Position numbers and translations under genes: made by a program. DNA of 44,452 bases from positions 1 to 44,452 of the forward strand of contig JACRCR010000089.1 in NCBI GenBank assembly GCA_016218925.1. The letters are read 5' to 3'. The stretch comes from Deltaproteobacteria bacterium (GTDB lineage: Bacteria > Desulfobacterota > Binatia > UBA1149 > CAITLU01). Positions 17,964 through 26,376 of the stretch are shown here, piece by piece (positions within the stretch are counted from its first letter, which is position 1; every line of letters starts with the position of its first letter). Below the pieces are notes generated by a model. The model was given only the letters and a program-made list of their open reading frames with translations, was not told the origin of the DNA and made no database searches.

Positions 17964-20903
17964 CTACCTGTCCTTCTCTACAGACCGGTCCACCTCGCCG
18001 CGCGCCGTCACGCGCGAGCCGAGCCGCGCAACGAGGGACCCCGGCCGCGCCCGGGAACTGTTGCCGCCGCCGCTACCCTGGTCGATCCACGCAAGATTGA
18101 GTGCGTCGTAGACTGGAATCCACCCGTCACCTCTTCGCACCTGCATCGCCGGATTCGGGATGTAGTGGCCTAACTCAGCGCGCGCCCAGAGCTGGCGTGC
18201 GGGACGGTAGCTGCTTTCGATCTCGCCGCGCGCGAGCACCTGGCTGACGTAACTGCGCTTGCGCCGCTTGTCCTTCCAGAGGTGCTGCGGCAGGCACTCG
18301 AGCGTTGCATGCAACTGCTCAGCAAAGAAACCCCGCGAGAATCTGTGCGCGCCTTGCTCGCGCGACGCGCACAGAGACCACTGGGACTTGAGGCCTGCGA
18401 GCATCAGCGTCAGTAGCCAGTACTCGCCCTGATGCCGCTCCAGTCTCACGAGCCGCCCCTGGGTCTGCACGTCGATGGTCGCGGGTGCGAGCAGATCGAA
18501 GAGCGCGGCAAGTGGCCCCTTGGCGAATGCCGCGTCCTCCATCGCGCGGTTGACGGCCACATGCCACGACACATGGCCGAACTCATCTTCCAATTCGCGC
18601 GCCGCGCCGCGCTCGAGCAAAGCAGAGACCAGCGCGGCGTTGCCGGCACGAGCGCCGAGCATCAGCGGGGTCATGCCGACCGGCGTTCGGTGATCGACGC
18701 CGTATACCTCGCATTGACTCAGAACATCCTTGAAGTTCTTCGCCGCGTACGCCTGCATGAATCGTTGCCGCAACGCAGTTAGCATGCGCGAGTTGCGCTG
18801 CTGTCGCTCCTCGAGTCCGTACAGATGCACGCCGGGCTGCAAGAACTCGCCGTACCGTACAAGCGTCTTCGCCGGCGAAAATTCGGCGCGCGCCAGCCGC
18901 TCGATCCAGCGGTGCTGACCGTGCCAGAGCGCGTAGTCGAGAAGCGTCTGGCGCGGCTTGGAACCGGGGTATTTCCCGTCGAAAGCCTTGGCGGCGAGCT
19001 CTTCGATGACGGACTGGTTCCATGAGGTCCACGGCACCGGCTTGCTCTGAAGAAACGTGTCGCGAATCGCCCGCGCCTGCTCGTCCTTGCCCTGCAATTC
19101 CAGCTTGCGCGCTTCCTGGGCCCATTCCTCTTTGGTCGACGTCCGGACATCGCCGGTCCTGGCCTCTCCCGTCTCCAGACCGAGCAGTCCGAAGAGTGGA
19201 TGGGAGGCGTCCGACTCGACCAGCGTCAGTGTCTCAACCGCACGCGTCATCGCCACGTACAGTGCGTTGACATAGAACTTGAACAGCTCGAGCGATTTGT
19301 CTCCCTTGTCCCTGGCTCGGCGGTACTCCAGGCCCTCGGACGCGACGTCGGAGGGAGATACTCCCTCGCAGACTTCGGCGTAAACGCTTCGCTGGCTGGA
19401 AACCATCTCGAAGAGCACGACGTGCGGATACTCCAGACCCTTGGCCTCGTGCACCGAGAACAACAGGGGCGTGCGAAAACGCGCGCGTGCAGCGACCTTG
19501 TCCTCGTCGCGAAGAACGATCACCGCGTGCTTTACCGACCCGCGGCTGGCCGCATCGAGCGCCTTCAGCGCCGCGTCTTTCGCCGGCAGCAGCGTCACCT
19601 CGCCAGCCTCCGCGGCCACCGCGCCAACCAGAAAGTTGGTCTCGCGATCGACCGAGCCGAAACGTGACTGTTTCACCTTGAGGAGCCGGTTGGCCACGTC
19701 GGTCACGCGGCGGGTGTTGCGGTAGTTCGCCACCAGGACATGCACCGTCTGCCGCTGAGCCGCCTCACCCGCCAGCCCGTGCCAGAACATGGTCTTGACG
19801 CCGGCCCACGAAAAGAAGTTGGGATGCACGATCTGATTCGAATCGCCGCACAGCAGGAACCGGCCTGGAGTCTTCAAGGATGCCAGCGCGAGTTCGAGCT
19901 GCACCGGCGTCAGGTCCTGAACCTCGTCGACGACGAGAAAGTCGTAGACCGCTTCAGCCAGCGGCCGCCACTGGTGAGCCACGAGATTGAGATCGAACAG
20001 ACCTTCTCCCGCCATCCATTGGAGGTAGCGCGTAAAGAGAACGTGCGCAGCCTCGCGCGCGGCCGGCGCCAGCAGCGACTGCCGCGGCCCGAGCGCGAGA
20101 TAGTCTGCAAGCCCGAGCGGACCGCCAGGATGCGCGCCGATCACACCGTGAAACTCCTCGAACAGCGCATGAGCGTCGACATCACCCATGGCTCTGGCGC
20201 CGGCGCGATGGCGATCGAACCAGCCTGAGAATGACCGGAAGCTCACTTCCCGGCCCGCAGGGACCTTCAGTGTTTCGAGGAACTCGCGGTAGCTCAGGAA
20301 CTCGACTTGCTGTGCGGGGTTGTCGTAGCCGTGGGCGTCGTACAGGGAGCGGGCGGTATCGGCGAGAAATCGCGAAAGAGTAACGTAGAGGACGCGACCT
20401 TCGGCCTCGCGCAGCTTCGCGATCGTCACGGCGGTCTTGCCCGAGCCCGCCGAACCGACAATCACCAGCGGCGCCGCAAACCGGCAGACCTCATCCTGGG
20501 CATCGTCGAGCACGATGGGCTTGTCGAGCAGTTCGAACTGGATCCGCGTCGGATGCAGCCATCGCATCGCAAGCGCGTCGTGACCAGGGATGCCGGCGGG
20601 CTCGGCGACCGGTGCATCCTCGATCTTGCTCTCGTCCACCGCCGCGCCGCGCAGGAAGCGCGAGCGGTCATAAGCATGATTCTCGATGACTTCGAGTGCC
20701 AGGCAGACGGTGTCTCCACCGACCCGCGCGAACTGCAGCAGGAGCCTGTTGCTGTAGTCGAGTTTGGCGCGGTAGTAGGACCCCGCGTGCAGCTTCTTCA
20801 CGTCGGCGCTGCGAAAATCGCCGGCCTCGATGGCGGCGCGGACCTTGTCGAAGGCGGGGCGCACGCGGCGCAGGTCGAGGTCTTTGTACTGAAGGAGACG
20901 CAT
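17964..20903 (-). CDS. UvrD-type SF1 helicase with ankyrin segment
   Basis: 979 aa from the ATG at 20903; the frame continues to a GTG at 20993, but the extra 30 residues are arginine-rich and lack conserved appearance. Residues 1-85 (YYRAKLDYSNRLLLQF, EVIENHAYDRSRFL) resemble a RelE/ParE-type toxin fold. Helicase motifs follow: Walker A GSAGSGKT (150-157), motif II VVDEVQD (325-330), motif III GDSNQIVHPNFFSW, motif V HEAKGLEYPHVV, and motif VI LYVAMTRAVETL. Around residues 735-800 an ankyrin-like segment (TPVGMTPLMLGARAGNAALVSALL) appears, then a 180-residue unknown C-terminus. It would translocate on and unwind nucleic acid. The fusion is atypical for repair helicases and suggests a defence or regulatory role. 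It lies downstream of a Fic gene on the same strand. Confidence 0.88.
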   Translation of the reverse strand: MRLLQYKDLDLRRVRPAFDKVRAAIEAGDFRSADVKKLHAGSYYRAKLDYSNRLLLQFARVGGDTVCLALEVIENHAYDRSRFLRGAAVDESKIEDAPVAEPAGIPGHDALAMRWLHPTRIQFELLDKPIVLDDAQDEVCRFAAPLVIVGSAGSGKTAVTIAKLREAEGRVLYVTLSRFLADTARSLYDAHGYDNPAQQVEFLSYREFLETLKVPAGREVSFRSFSGWFDRHRAGARAMGDVDAHALFEEFHGVIGAHPGGPLGLADYLALGPRQSLLAPAAREAAHVLFTRYLQWMAGEGLFDLNLVAHQWRPLAEAVYDFLVVDEVQDLTPVQLELALASLKTPGRFLLCGDSNQIVHPNFFSWAGVKTMFWHGLAGEAAQRQTVHVLVANYRNTRRVTDVANRLLKVKQSRFGSVDRETNFLVGAVAAEAGEVTLLPAKDAALKALDAASRGSVKHAVIVLRDEDKVAARARFRTPLLFSVHEAKGLEYPHVVLFEMVSSQRSVYAEVCEGVSPSDVASEGLEYRRARDKGDKSLELFKFYVNALYVAMTRAVETLTLVESDASHPLFGLLGLETGEARTGDVRTSTKEEWAQEARKLELQGKDEQARAIRDTFLQSKPVPWTSWNQSVIEELAAKAFDGKYPGSKPRQTLLDYALWHGQHRWIERLARAEFSPAKTLVRYGEFLQPGVHLYGLEERQQRNSRMLTALRQRFMQAYAAKNFKDVLSQCEVYGVDHRTPVGMTPLMLGARAGNAALVSALLERGAARELEDEFGHVSWHVAVNRAMEDAAFAKGPLAALFDLLAPATIDVQTQGRLVRLERHQGEYWLLTLMLAGLKSQWSLCASREQGAHRFSRGFFAEQLHATLECLPQHLWKDKRRKRSYVSQVLARGEIESSYRPARQLWARAELGHYIPNPAMQVRRGDGWIPVYDALNLAWIDQGSGGGNSSRARPGSLVARLGSRVTARGEVDRSVEKDR

Positions 20904-21051
20904 CGCGAAGCCCGAGGCGCCTACATTCCACGGCGGAGCGCGAAGCGCTATCACGTCATGTGAATATCTGCGCGGAGTGGGCGTTCGTCGCACAGCTGCC
21001 CCGTACGCCCAGGCACCCGGCCCCGGGGCGAATCGGGGCAGATTGCCGCAC

Positions 21052-22218
21052 TCACGACGATGAGGACGTCCGTCGCGGCGACGGTCCGGTCGTCTCGAAC
21101 GGATCTTCGAGTGCCCCTTCCTCTTTCATTGCGGTCCAGATCTTCCTTATGTACGGCGCAGCAGAGTAGCGCCGTCCCCGCTTTTCTCCACGCGGTACCA
21201 ATAGGCGCTTGTCGACCATGGTCTTGAGGTCACGACTTGCGAGATTCTGCGGAATCTCTGCAGCAAGTCGATGACTGGAGTTCCTGATGGAGTACCCGCA
21301 CGCGGCATCACACAGGACGGGAACGACTCTATCCGGCAGGCGCTCCGCCGCGACGATCCGCTCAATTTCGCCCCACAAACGGTCCATGCGACGCATCCGG
21401 CTTTCCAGTCGCTTCGCCTGAGTAAAGTGCGCCTGAAGATTGAACCGAATCCACGCCGTGAGGTCGCGGTGCGGATTCCACTTCCCACCGCCTACTTCCT
21501 CCAACACGCGATAGTACTGCAAGGTGGTGCGGGCGAGTTCTTCCTCGATGCTGCAAAAGACCGGAGCCAGGATGTTCTCGCGCGCAAGAACCAGCGACTG
21601 CAGACAGCGCGCCATGCGTCCGTTTCCGTTGGAGAACGGATGGATCATCACCAAGTTCAGGTGCGACAATGCGCCGCGAACCAACACGGGCGCGCTCTGG
21701 TGGCGCTCTTGTTGGTTGAGTTGTTGGACGAGTTCGTCAGTCAGTTCCGGAATCAACTCCGCATCTGGCGCTTCGTAGACGATGTTGCCCGACTCGCTGT
21801 TGCGGACGGTAATGTACCCAGGTCGCCAACGTCCCGGATTCTTGGCGAGATCGTATTGCGTCATCATGAAGTGAAGGGCTCGAAGCAGTCCGCTGCTGTA
21901 GGAGAAGTGCGGATCTCCGGCGAGTTGAATGACGTAAGTCATCGCTTGCCGGTAACCCACCAACGCATCCCATGTCTCCTGGCTCGCATCGATCCGTTCG
22001 TCGCCATCGACTGCCGCGACCGCGTCCTCGGGCGAAGCGCTGTAGCCTTCGATGCTGTTGGATCCCTGGATGACCCGCGCGAACGCGTTGCGACGCAGAA
22101 GACCACCCCAGCGCCGCGACCGGCCACCGGAGGCCCACTCCAGCTTCATGCGCATCTGGGTAAGCCGTTCGATGACGTCCAGCGTGAGTTGGTCCAGCTT
22201 TGGGCTCTCGAATAACAT
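21052..22218 (-). CDS. Fic family protein (class II, self-inhibited AMP transferase)
   Basis: 388 aa with the full active-site motif HPFSNGNGR (193-201) of Fic enzymes, which transfer AMP or other nucleotide parts to target proteins. The N-terminal inhibitory helix is present as S53-x3-E57-G58 (GSNSIEGY), marking a class II Fic whose activity is blocked in cis until relieved. The C-terminal 100 residues look like a winged-helix domain (SSHRLAAEIPQNLASRDLKTMVDKRLL), as in the common DUF4172-less Fic-HTH regulators. It stands 148 bp upstream of the UvrD-like helicase on the same strand, so they may be one transcript. The target protein is unknown. Confidence 0.93.
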   Translation of the reverse strand: MLFESPKLDQLTLDVIERLTQMRMKLEWASGGRSRRWGGLLRRNAFARVIQGSNSIEGYSASPEDAVAAVDGDERIDASQETWDALVGYRQAMTYVIQLAGDPHFSYSSGLLRALHFMMTQYDLAKNPGRWRPGYITVRNSESGNIVYEAPDAELIPELTDELVQQLNQQERHQSAPVLVRGALSHLNLVMIHPFSNGNGRMARCLQSLVLARENILAPVFCSIEEELARTTLQYYRVLEEVGGGKWNPHRDLTAWIRFNLQAHFTQAKRLESRMRRMDRLWGEIERIVAAERLPDRVVPVLCDAACGYSIRNSSHRLAAEIPQNLASRDLKTMVDKRLLVPRGEKRGRRYSAAPYIRKIWTAMKEEGALEDPFETTGPSPRRTSSSS

Positions 22219-22661
22219 ACGCTTCCGTGCGCGTTATTAACTGACGTGGGGTCTGTTTGCAATCAGCTTTCGCCGCACACGGCCCGTGCCAGGACCCGTA
22301 GCGCCAGCGGTGCGAAGGGTTCCGGGGTAGTGCGGGCGGGATATGGCAGCCGTGATTTCCCGAAGCTGACGGCCAGAGTCGAACTGGCGACCTGCTGATT
22401 GCGAAACCTGAAAAGCCCGGTCCGCAAGATCGCTGTTCGTAGGAGGTTTCTATGACGCGACGTGGGCTTGGGCTTCTGAGAGCGCGGGATTTTCTGCCGA
22501 GATGGGCGATCTTCTATGTCCAACCGGCACCAGTATCGGCACCGGATTTCCCGGCGCCGAGCGACGCGGCCGGCACTGCGAGGAGGATCTGAGATGGCAA
22601 GACGAGACCACGATGACGACACCGCCTTGACGGCGCAGACCGAATGTGGCCACGTCTGGCC
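22219..22661. other. 443-bp gap holding a decayed tRNA-Thr attachment scar
   Basis: No gene is visible. It contains the oldest tRNA-Thr 3' scar (22362-22404) and a roughly 140-bp segment homologous to the one after 24114, ending in a CCGGCACC motif near 22525. The Phd antitoxin begins immediately after. Confidence 0.6.
22362..22404 (-). repeat. decayed tRNA-Thr 3' end (attachment-site scar C)
   Basis: 43 bp aligning to 44280-44322 of the intact tRNA-Thr gene with about 37 identities; the core GACCTGCTGATT is exact and includes part of the anticodon arm. It cannot fold as a tRNA. Read as an attL-type remnant of an earlier integration at the tRNA. Confidence 0.7.
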
Positions 22662-22916
22662 ATGAAGAGAGTGGGGATCGCTGAGTTGAAGGACCACCTG
22701 TCCGAGCACCTTCGCGCCGTAGAAAAAGGCGACGAGATCGAAGTCACTGATCGCGATCGTCCCATCGTCCGTCTCGTCCCGGCAGGAAAAAGTGCGCGAC
22801 CCTCGATTGTGCCAGCGCAGCGCCCGTTCTCCGAGGTTCGGCGCAAGAAATTCCAGCCGGCAAACTGGGGCGTTTCCTCGCTCGAGCTCCTCCTTGAGGA
22901 ACGCCAGGCGCGTTGA
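22662..22916 (+). CDS. Phd/YefM-type antitoxin
   Basis: 84 aa from the ATG at 22662. The N-terminal half (VGIAELKDHLSEHLRAVEKGDEIEVTDRDRPIVRLVP) is the classic prevent-host-death DNA-binding fold. The C-terminal half, with PANWGVSSLELLLEER, would wrap and inhibit the toxin. Its stop overlaps the TTG start of the PIN toxin (22913). The pair should autoregulate through the antitoxin. It lies between tRNA scars C and B, so it was probably delivered by a separate insertion. Confidence 0.9.
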   Translation: MKRVGIAELKDHLSEHLRAVEKGDEIEVTDRDRPIVRLVPAGKSARPSIVPAQRPFSEVRRKKFQPANWGVSSLELLLEERQAR

Positions 22917-23335
22917 ACCTCTACGTCGACTCATCCGTTGTCCTGAGAATCGTGCTCGGAGAGGACGGTTCACTCGCGCAGTGGAGCAGAATTCGGCGGG
23001 CGTGCTCAAGCGAACTCGTTCGTCTCGAGTGCCTCCGGACCATCGATCGTGCTCGACTTCGACGGGCGATTCCGGACTCCGAGATCGCCACCCGTCGCGC
23101 CGCCGTTCTCGAGGTTCTGACCGGATTCGAGTTCATCCCGATCGACGAAGAGATTCTTCGGCGCGCGAGCGACGCCTTTCCGACAAGTCTCGGATCGCTC
23201 GACGCGATCCATCTTGCGAGCGCTCTGCGCGTTCAGGGTGAGGTGCCCGATCTCGCCTTGGCCACGCACGACGTGGAACTGGCGACTGCGGCTCGGGCGC
23301 TCGGACTCCGAGTGTTCGGTGTAACGGTCCGCTGA
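22913..23335 (+). CDS. VapC-type PIN-domain toxin
   Basis: 140 aa, beginning with TTG and overlapping the antitoxin stop codon by 4 nt. PIN nuclease acidic residues are present: D6 (YVDSSV), E39 (VRLECLR), D97 (SLDAIHLASAL) and D120 (ATHDVELA). Such toxins cut RNA, often tRNA or rRNA, with Mg2+. All four residues are intact, so the toxin is probably active when the Phd-type antitoxin is lost. Confidence 0.92.
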   Translation: MNLYVDSSVVLRIVLGEDGSLAQWSRIRRACSSELVRLECLRTIDRARLRRAIPDSEIATRRAAVLEVLTGFEFIPIDEEILRRASDAFPTSLGSLDAIHLASALRVQGEVPDLALATHDVELATAARALGLRVFGVTVR

Positions 23336-23367
23336 GCGCTTCCGGTCTCTTCGCGAAGCAGTGAATC

Positions 23368-23920
23368 TCAGGCCAGCGCGTCCACGATCTGGGACTCGAA
23401 CTCCCATCCCTCGTGAGACGCGAGGGGGAACGCGATCTCGTCGAGACCAAGGGGCACTCCATCCACGACGAAGAATACGTTCCCATCGCCGTCGGAGCTG
23501 ATCCGGCCGCTGGGCTTGTCATGGAGCATCCGAATGGCGCCGTCTGAACGCGTTATGTGCCGCGTGGCCAAGCCCCGGTACATTTTCTGCCTCACTCTAT
23601 AGAGAGCACTGGAGGGGTTGATCTCGCTGAACGAAGCGAACTGTAACCGCCGTCGCGCCGCGGTTTCTCCTCGGCCCTGACGGTGAATCCTGCCGGAGTC
23701 TCGACCAAGTGATCACGAAGCTCCGCTTCCGTCCCGCGTAGTCTTCCACTTCTTCGTGGATGGGAAAGGCCGCATCCCAGCCGTCTGAATCCGTCGTCAC
23801 GTGAAGATTTCCTCCGCAGAACGTGTGCAGCCGTTTGGAATCCCAATCGCCGCAACTGCCTGATCTGCTGCTGTAAGTGATCGTCGAGATCCGGACGGAG
23901 CCACCGTCTGTAGTGCGCTG
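23368..23920 (-). pseudogene. frameshifted remnant of a small conserved protein
   Basis: Three adjacent minus-strand frames each hold protein-like segments that join in order: around 23820-23910 (LDDHLQQQIRQLRRLGFQTAA), then 23700-23800 (DSDGWDAAFPIHEEVEDYAG), then 23640-23720 in a second frame (ETPAGFTVRAEEKPRRDGGY), then 23368-23640 in a third (SALYRVRQKMYRGLATRHI through SHEGWEFESQIVDALA). At least two frameshifts are needed. The C-terminal pattern (RGLATRH, GRI, VVDGVPL, EGWEF) recalls uncharacterised DUF7713-like proteins; that name is a tentative recollection. No intact start-to-stop frame covers it, so it is called a pseudogene lying between tRNA scars. Confidence 0.6.
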
Positions 23921-23935
23921 GACGCGGGCGCGATC

Positions 23936-23963
23936 GGATCCGAACCGGCGACCTGCTGATTAC
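23936..23963 (-). repeat. decayed tRNA-Thr 3' fragment (scar B)
   Basis: 28 bp matching the intact tRNA-Thr region around 44293-44320 at 26 of 28 positions, including CGACCTGCTGATTAC. The acceptor-stem end is lost. A CCGGCACC repeat follows at 23995-24015, as after the other two scars. Confidence 0.65.
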
Positions 23964-24069
23964 TTTTCCCGAAACCGGCGCATTCCGAGATCTCACCGGC
24001 ACCACCACCGGCACCGCAAGTAACTCGTGCAGAGCCGCATTCGAAACGTCGCGACTTAAGAAGAAAATC

Positions 24070-24114
24070 TGAAGCTGACGGGCGGATTCGAACTGACGAC
24101 CTGCTGATTACGAA
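24070..24114 (-). repeat. tRNA-Thr 3' end duplication (scar A, left island boundary)
   Basis: 45 bp identical to 44279-44323 except at two positions, covering the acceptor 3' strand, T-arm, variable loop and half of the anticodon arm of tRNA-Thr(CGT). Such a direct repeat of a tRNA 3' end is the hallmark of integrase-mediated insertion. It is the best preserved of the three scars and is taken as the left end of the defence island. Confidence 0.8.
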
Positions 24115-24309
24115 ACCTATCGACGGCGATCCGAAAGACCGCGAACCATAGGGGTCTCTATGATTTCACAATAACTTAGGGCCGTTGCCCCGTTCTGGGA
24201 TCTTCGGTCACGTTGCGGGATTTTCGATCTCCAACCGGCACCGGTACCGGCACCAGTTTCGGCGACCACTGCCGATCCGCCCCGGCTCACCGGAAGCACG
24301 CGAGGGCAT

Positions 24310-24330
24310 CCGGCGCTTGCCGGTTATAAC
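24310..24330 (+). promoter_or_regulatory. possible promoter/operator of the AbrB-Doc pair
   Basis: A small inverted repeat CCGGC-GCTT-GCCGG (24310-24323) is followed directly by a -10-like TATAAC (24325-24330), 22 bp before the antitoxin ATG. No good -35 is visible. The position fits autoregulation by the AbrB-type antitoxin. Confidence 0.35.
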
Positions 24331-24351
24331 GAATGTGGGTACGGTCAGCCC

Positions 24352-24582
24352 ATGCTTCACGAACTCAAGCTCCGCAAGGTCGGGAACTCGGTCGGCGTCG
24401 TTCTCCCCAAGGAAGTTCTCTCCTACCTCAAGGTGGAGGAGGGCGACACGGTGTGCGTCTCCGAGGCGCCGGACGGCAGCCTTCGGGTGAGCCCGGCGAG
24501 CGCCGAGTTCACCCGGCAGATGGAGGTGGCCGAGGACGTCATCCGTCGTTACCGGAACACCCTTCGGGAACTGGCCAAGTGA
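24352..24582 (+). CDS. AbrB/MazE-type antitoxin
   Basis: 76 aa. The N-terminus has the swapped-hairpin AbrB signature (LKLRKVGNSVGVVLPKEVLSYLKVEEGD), which binds DNA as a dimer. The C-terminal helix (TRQMEVAEDVIRRYRNTLREL) would neutralise the toxin. It overlaps the Doc start by GTGA (24579-24582), so the pair is translationally coupled. An AbrB-type rather than Phd-type partner for Doc is a known but less common pairing. Confidence 0.93.
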   Translation: MLHELKLRKVGNSVGVVLPKEVLSYLKVEEGDTVCVSEAPDGSLRVSPASAEFTRQMEVAEDVIRRYRNTLRELAK

Positions 24583-24965
24583 AGGAGCCGGAGTGGCTTC
24601 TTCGCGAAGTGGTGCTCGCGGTTCATGAGCGCCTGCTCGCCGAGTTCGGCGGCTCGGCGGGAATCCGCGACACGGGTCTGCTGGAGTCCGCGCTGGCCAG
24701 GCCGGTGAACCTTTACGCCTACCAATCTCCCGAGCTTTGTGAACTGGCCGCGAGTTACGCGTTCGGCATCGTCAAGAACCACCCTTTTGTCGACGGCAAC
24801 AAACGGTCGGGGTTTGCGGCCGCAGCCATGTTTCTCGAACTGAACGGCAGGCGCCTGACCGCTTCCGAAGCCGATGCCACCATCCGCACCCTGGCGCTGG
24901 CCGCCGGGGAGATGAGTGAGGCGGAATTTGCGACCTGGCTTGAGGGCAATTCTCGGGTCGCCTGA
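24579..24965 (+). CDS. Doc-type (death on curing) Fic-fold toxin
   Basis: 128 aa from the GTG at 24579. It has the Doc version of the Fic motif, HPFVDGNKRSGF, preceded by the family's IRDTGLLESALARP and ELAASYAFGIVKN. The HPFxDGNKR form, with lysine in place of the second glycine, is that of Doc kinases, which phosphorylate EF-Tu and stop translation. The catalytic histidine and aspartate are intact. The longer open frame upstream is a shadow of the antitoxin. Function depends on release from the AbrB-type antitoxin. Confidence 0.92.
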   Translation: MKEPEWLLREVVLAVHERLLAEFGGSAGIRDTGLLESALARPVNLYAYQSPELCELAASYAFGIVKNHPFVDGNKRSGFAAAAMFLELNGRRLTASEADATIRTLALAAGEMSEAEFATWLEGNSRVA

Positions 24966-25057
24966 AGGCATCGCAGACCCGGTCAGAAGCACAGCGCAGC
25001 CCCGGAAAAGCCTAGTTTGGAAGTGTGTCCTTGACAGGGGCGCTTACGGCTCTACCG

Positions 25058-25666
25058 CTAGATCGTCGTCGCTTTCGAGAGATTGCACTGCTTACACAGC
25101 AACTGCAGATTGCGAACCGTCGTCGCACCGCCACGTGCGACCGGGATGATGTGGTCGAATTCGAGTTGCTCGCGCGATTCACAACGCACACACGGACCAG
25201 CATCGCGGCGCCAAACCTCCGTACGAACGGCCTCTGGGATCGGCTCACGCGTAGTACGCTCGTATCGCAGCGGACCAGCAGGAGTAGAGAAATTGACGCT
25301 CGTCTCGACCTTCCTGCTTGAGTAGGTCGAGGCGAACCGGACAACGGTTGCGGTCAGGCGCTCGAACAGACGCGTCGCTTCCTGCCCGCCAGGCGCTCCC
25401 GCCGAGGAATGCTTGGCCTTTCCGCAATGACAACACTTGTAGTGAACCGAACGCCCGTTGGGGCTGACGCCGAGTAGCTGCATCTCTGTCTCGTGGCAGC
25501 GGGCGCATGGCTCGACGAGAAAGTTGGCCACAACCACCTTCACGAGCGCATTGCTCAGCTGGTGCATTCTCGCACGGAGGAGTACCCGCCGAACGCTCTG
25601 GACTAGCTGGACAGCCATCCCCAGGACGAACAAGCCACCCAGCAGCAAGATGACCAACGCGATCAT
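25058..25666 (-). CDS. membrane-anchored HNH endonuclease
   Basis: 202 aa. Residues 2-22 form one transmembrane helix, followed by a basic stretch (RRVLLRARMH), so the rest should face the cytoplasm. A zinc ribbon lies at C54-x2-C57 and C78/C79-x-C81. The C-terminal HNH nuclease (150-198) has C159-x2-C162, D171-H172 (FDHIIP), N186 and C191-x2-C194, all needed for a zinc-stabilised beta-beta-alpha-metal site. It would cut DNA at the membrane. Its start overlaps the stop of the hydrolase gene (ATGA, 25663-25666), making it the last gene of the large operon. A membrane-tethered nuclease suggests an effector acting on incoming DNA. Confidence 0.88.
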   Translation of the reverse strand: MIALVILLLGGLFVLGMAVQLVQSVRRVLLRARMHQLSNALVKVVVANFLVEPCARCHETEMQLLGVSPNGRSVHYKCCHCGKAKHSSAGAPGGQEATRLFERLTATVVRFASTYSSRKVETSVNFSTPAGPLRYERTTREPIPEAVRTEVWRRDAGPCVRCESREQLEFDHIIPVARGGATTVRNLQLLCKQCNLSKATTI

Positions 25667-26376
25667 GCGGGTGCCTTAGACCGACCGGCCAAGTGCGACT
25701 CCGTCACCACGCGGACGAGTTCTGATGCGACGGCCCCGTAACCGGTATGGCCCACATCGAACTCTACGTCGCGAATTCCTGGAACGTTCACGGGCGCCGC
25801 CCCGGCCGCCGGGTAGGCTCCCTGCACCAACGGATAGAGCAGACTGAGAACGCCATCGTTCTTGGACCACACGTGGATGATGCGTCCGCGTCCCTCCGTG
25901 AGAAAGCGTCGTGGCAACCGCTCGTAGAGATGCCGCGGTGCTGCCGCCCCGACAAAGGCTATGCATCTGAGATTCTCGGGAAGCACGGCACAATCAGCCA
26001 GCGCGTGCAGTAGAGGGCGGCAGCCCAAACTGAACCCCATCAAGCAGAAGTCTCCGGCTGTACCGCCGAAATGACGGATCGCATTGCGGACAGTCACCCG
26101 CGCACTCACGGTTGCAGCAACTGCGCGCTCCCAACTCTCGGAGGATCCTTGATAGAGCGTGGTCGCTGCCCGCACGGCTCCTCGCAGTCGATTTGGATCA
26201 GATACGGCTTCGGCCAAAGTCCGTAAGGCCGTCTTCCCCACGTCAGGAGCCAGAGAACCCGAACTCCATCTTATGGGAAATAGAGATACTCCCGCCGTTT
26301 GTGTGGCCTGATCAAGTGCGGACTCCATACTGCCGCCTTCGCTACCACCGAAACCGTGAACGAAGATGAGCTTCAT
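25663..26376 (-). CDS. DUF726-like alpha/beta hydrolase
   Basis: 237 aa. The fold opens with IFVHGFGGS (oxyanion loop) and has the nucleophile elbow G114-F-S116-L-G118 (MGFSLGCRPLLHAL). Candidate acid and histidine lie in WSKNDGVLSLLYPL and in VGHTGYGAV. The GFSLGxR elbow with HVWSKNDxVL is the pattern of DUF726/TMCO4-type hydrolases and related lipase-like proteins. No signal peptide is seen. It overlaps both neighbours by 4 nt, so it is translated as part of the defence operon. Its substrate could be a lipid or a signalling ester; esterase effectors do occur in abortive-infection systems, which is inference here. Confidence 0.8.
   Translation of the reverse strand: MKLIFVHGFGGSEGGSMESALDQATQTAGVSLFPIRWSSGSLAPDVGKTALRTLAEAVSDPNRLRGAVRAATTLYQGSSESWERAVAATVSARVTVRNAIRHFGGTAGDFCLMGFSLGCRPLLHALADCAVLPENLRCIAFVGAAAPRHLYERLPRRFLTEGRGRIIHVWSKNDGVLSLLYPLVQGAYPAAGAAPVNVPGIRDVEFDVGHTGYGAVASELVRVVTESHLAGRSKAPA

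Noticed and set aside
24070-24114. Functional tRNA at scar A
   Set aside because: Only the 3' portion is present; the 5' acceptor, D-arm and half of the anticodon arm are missing.
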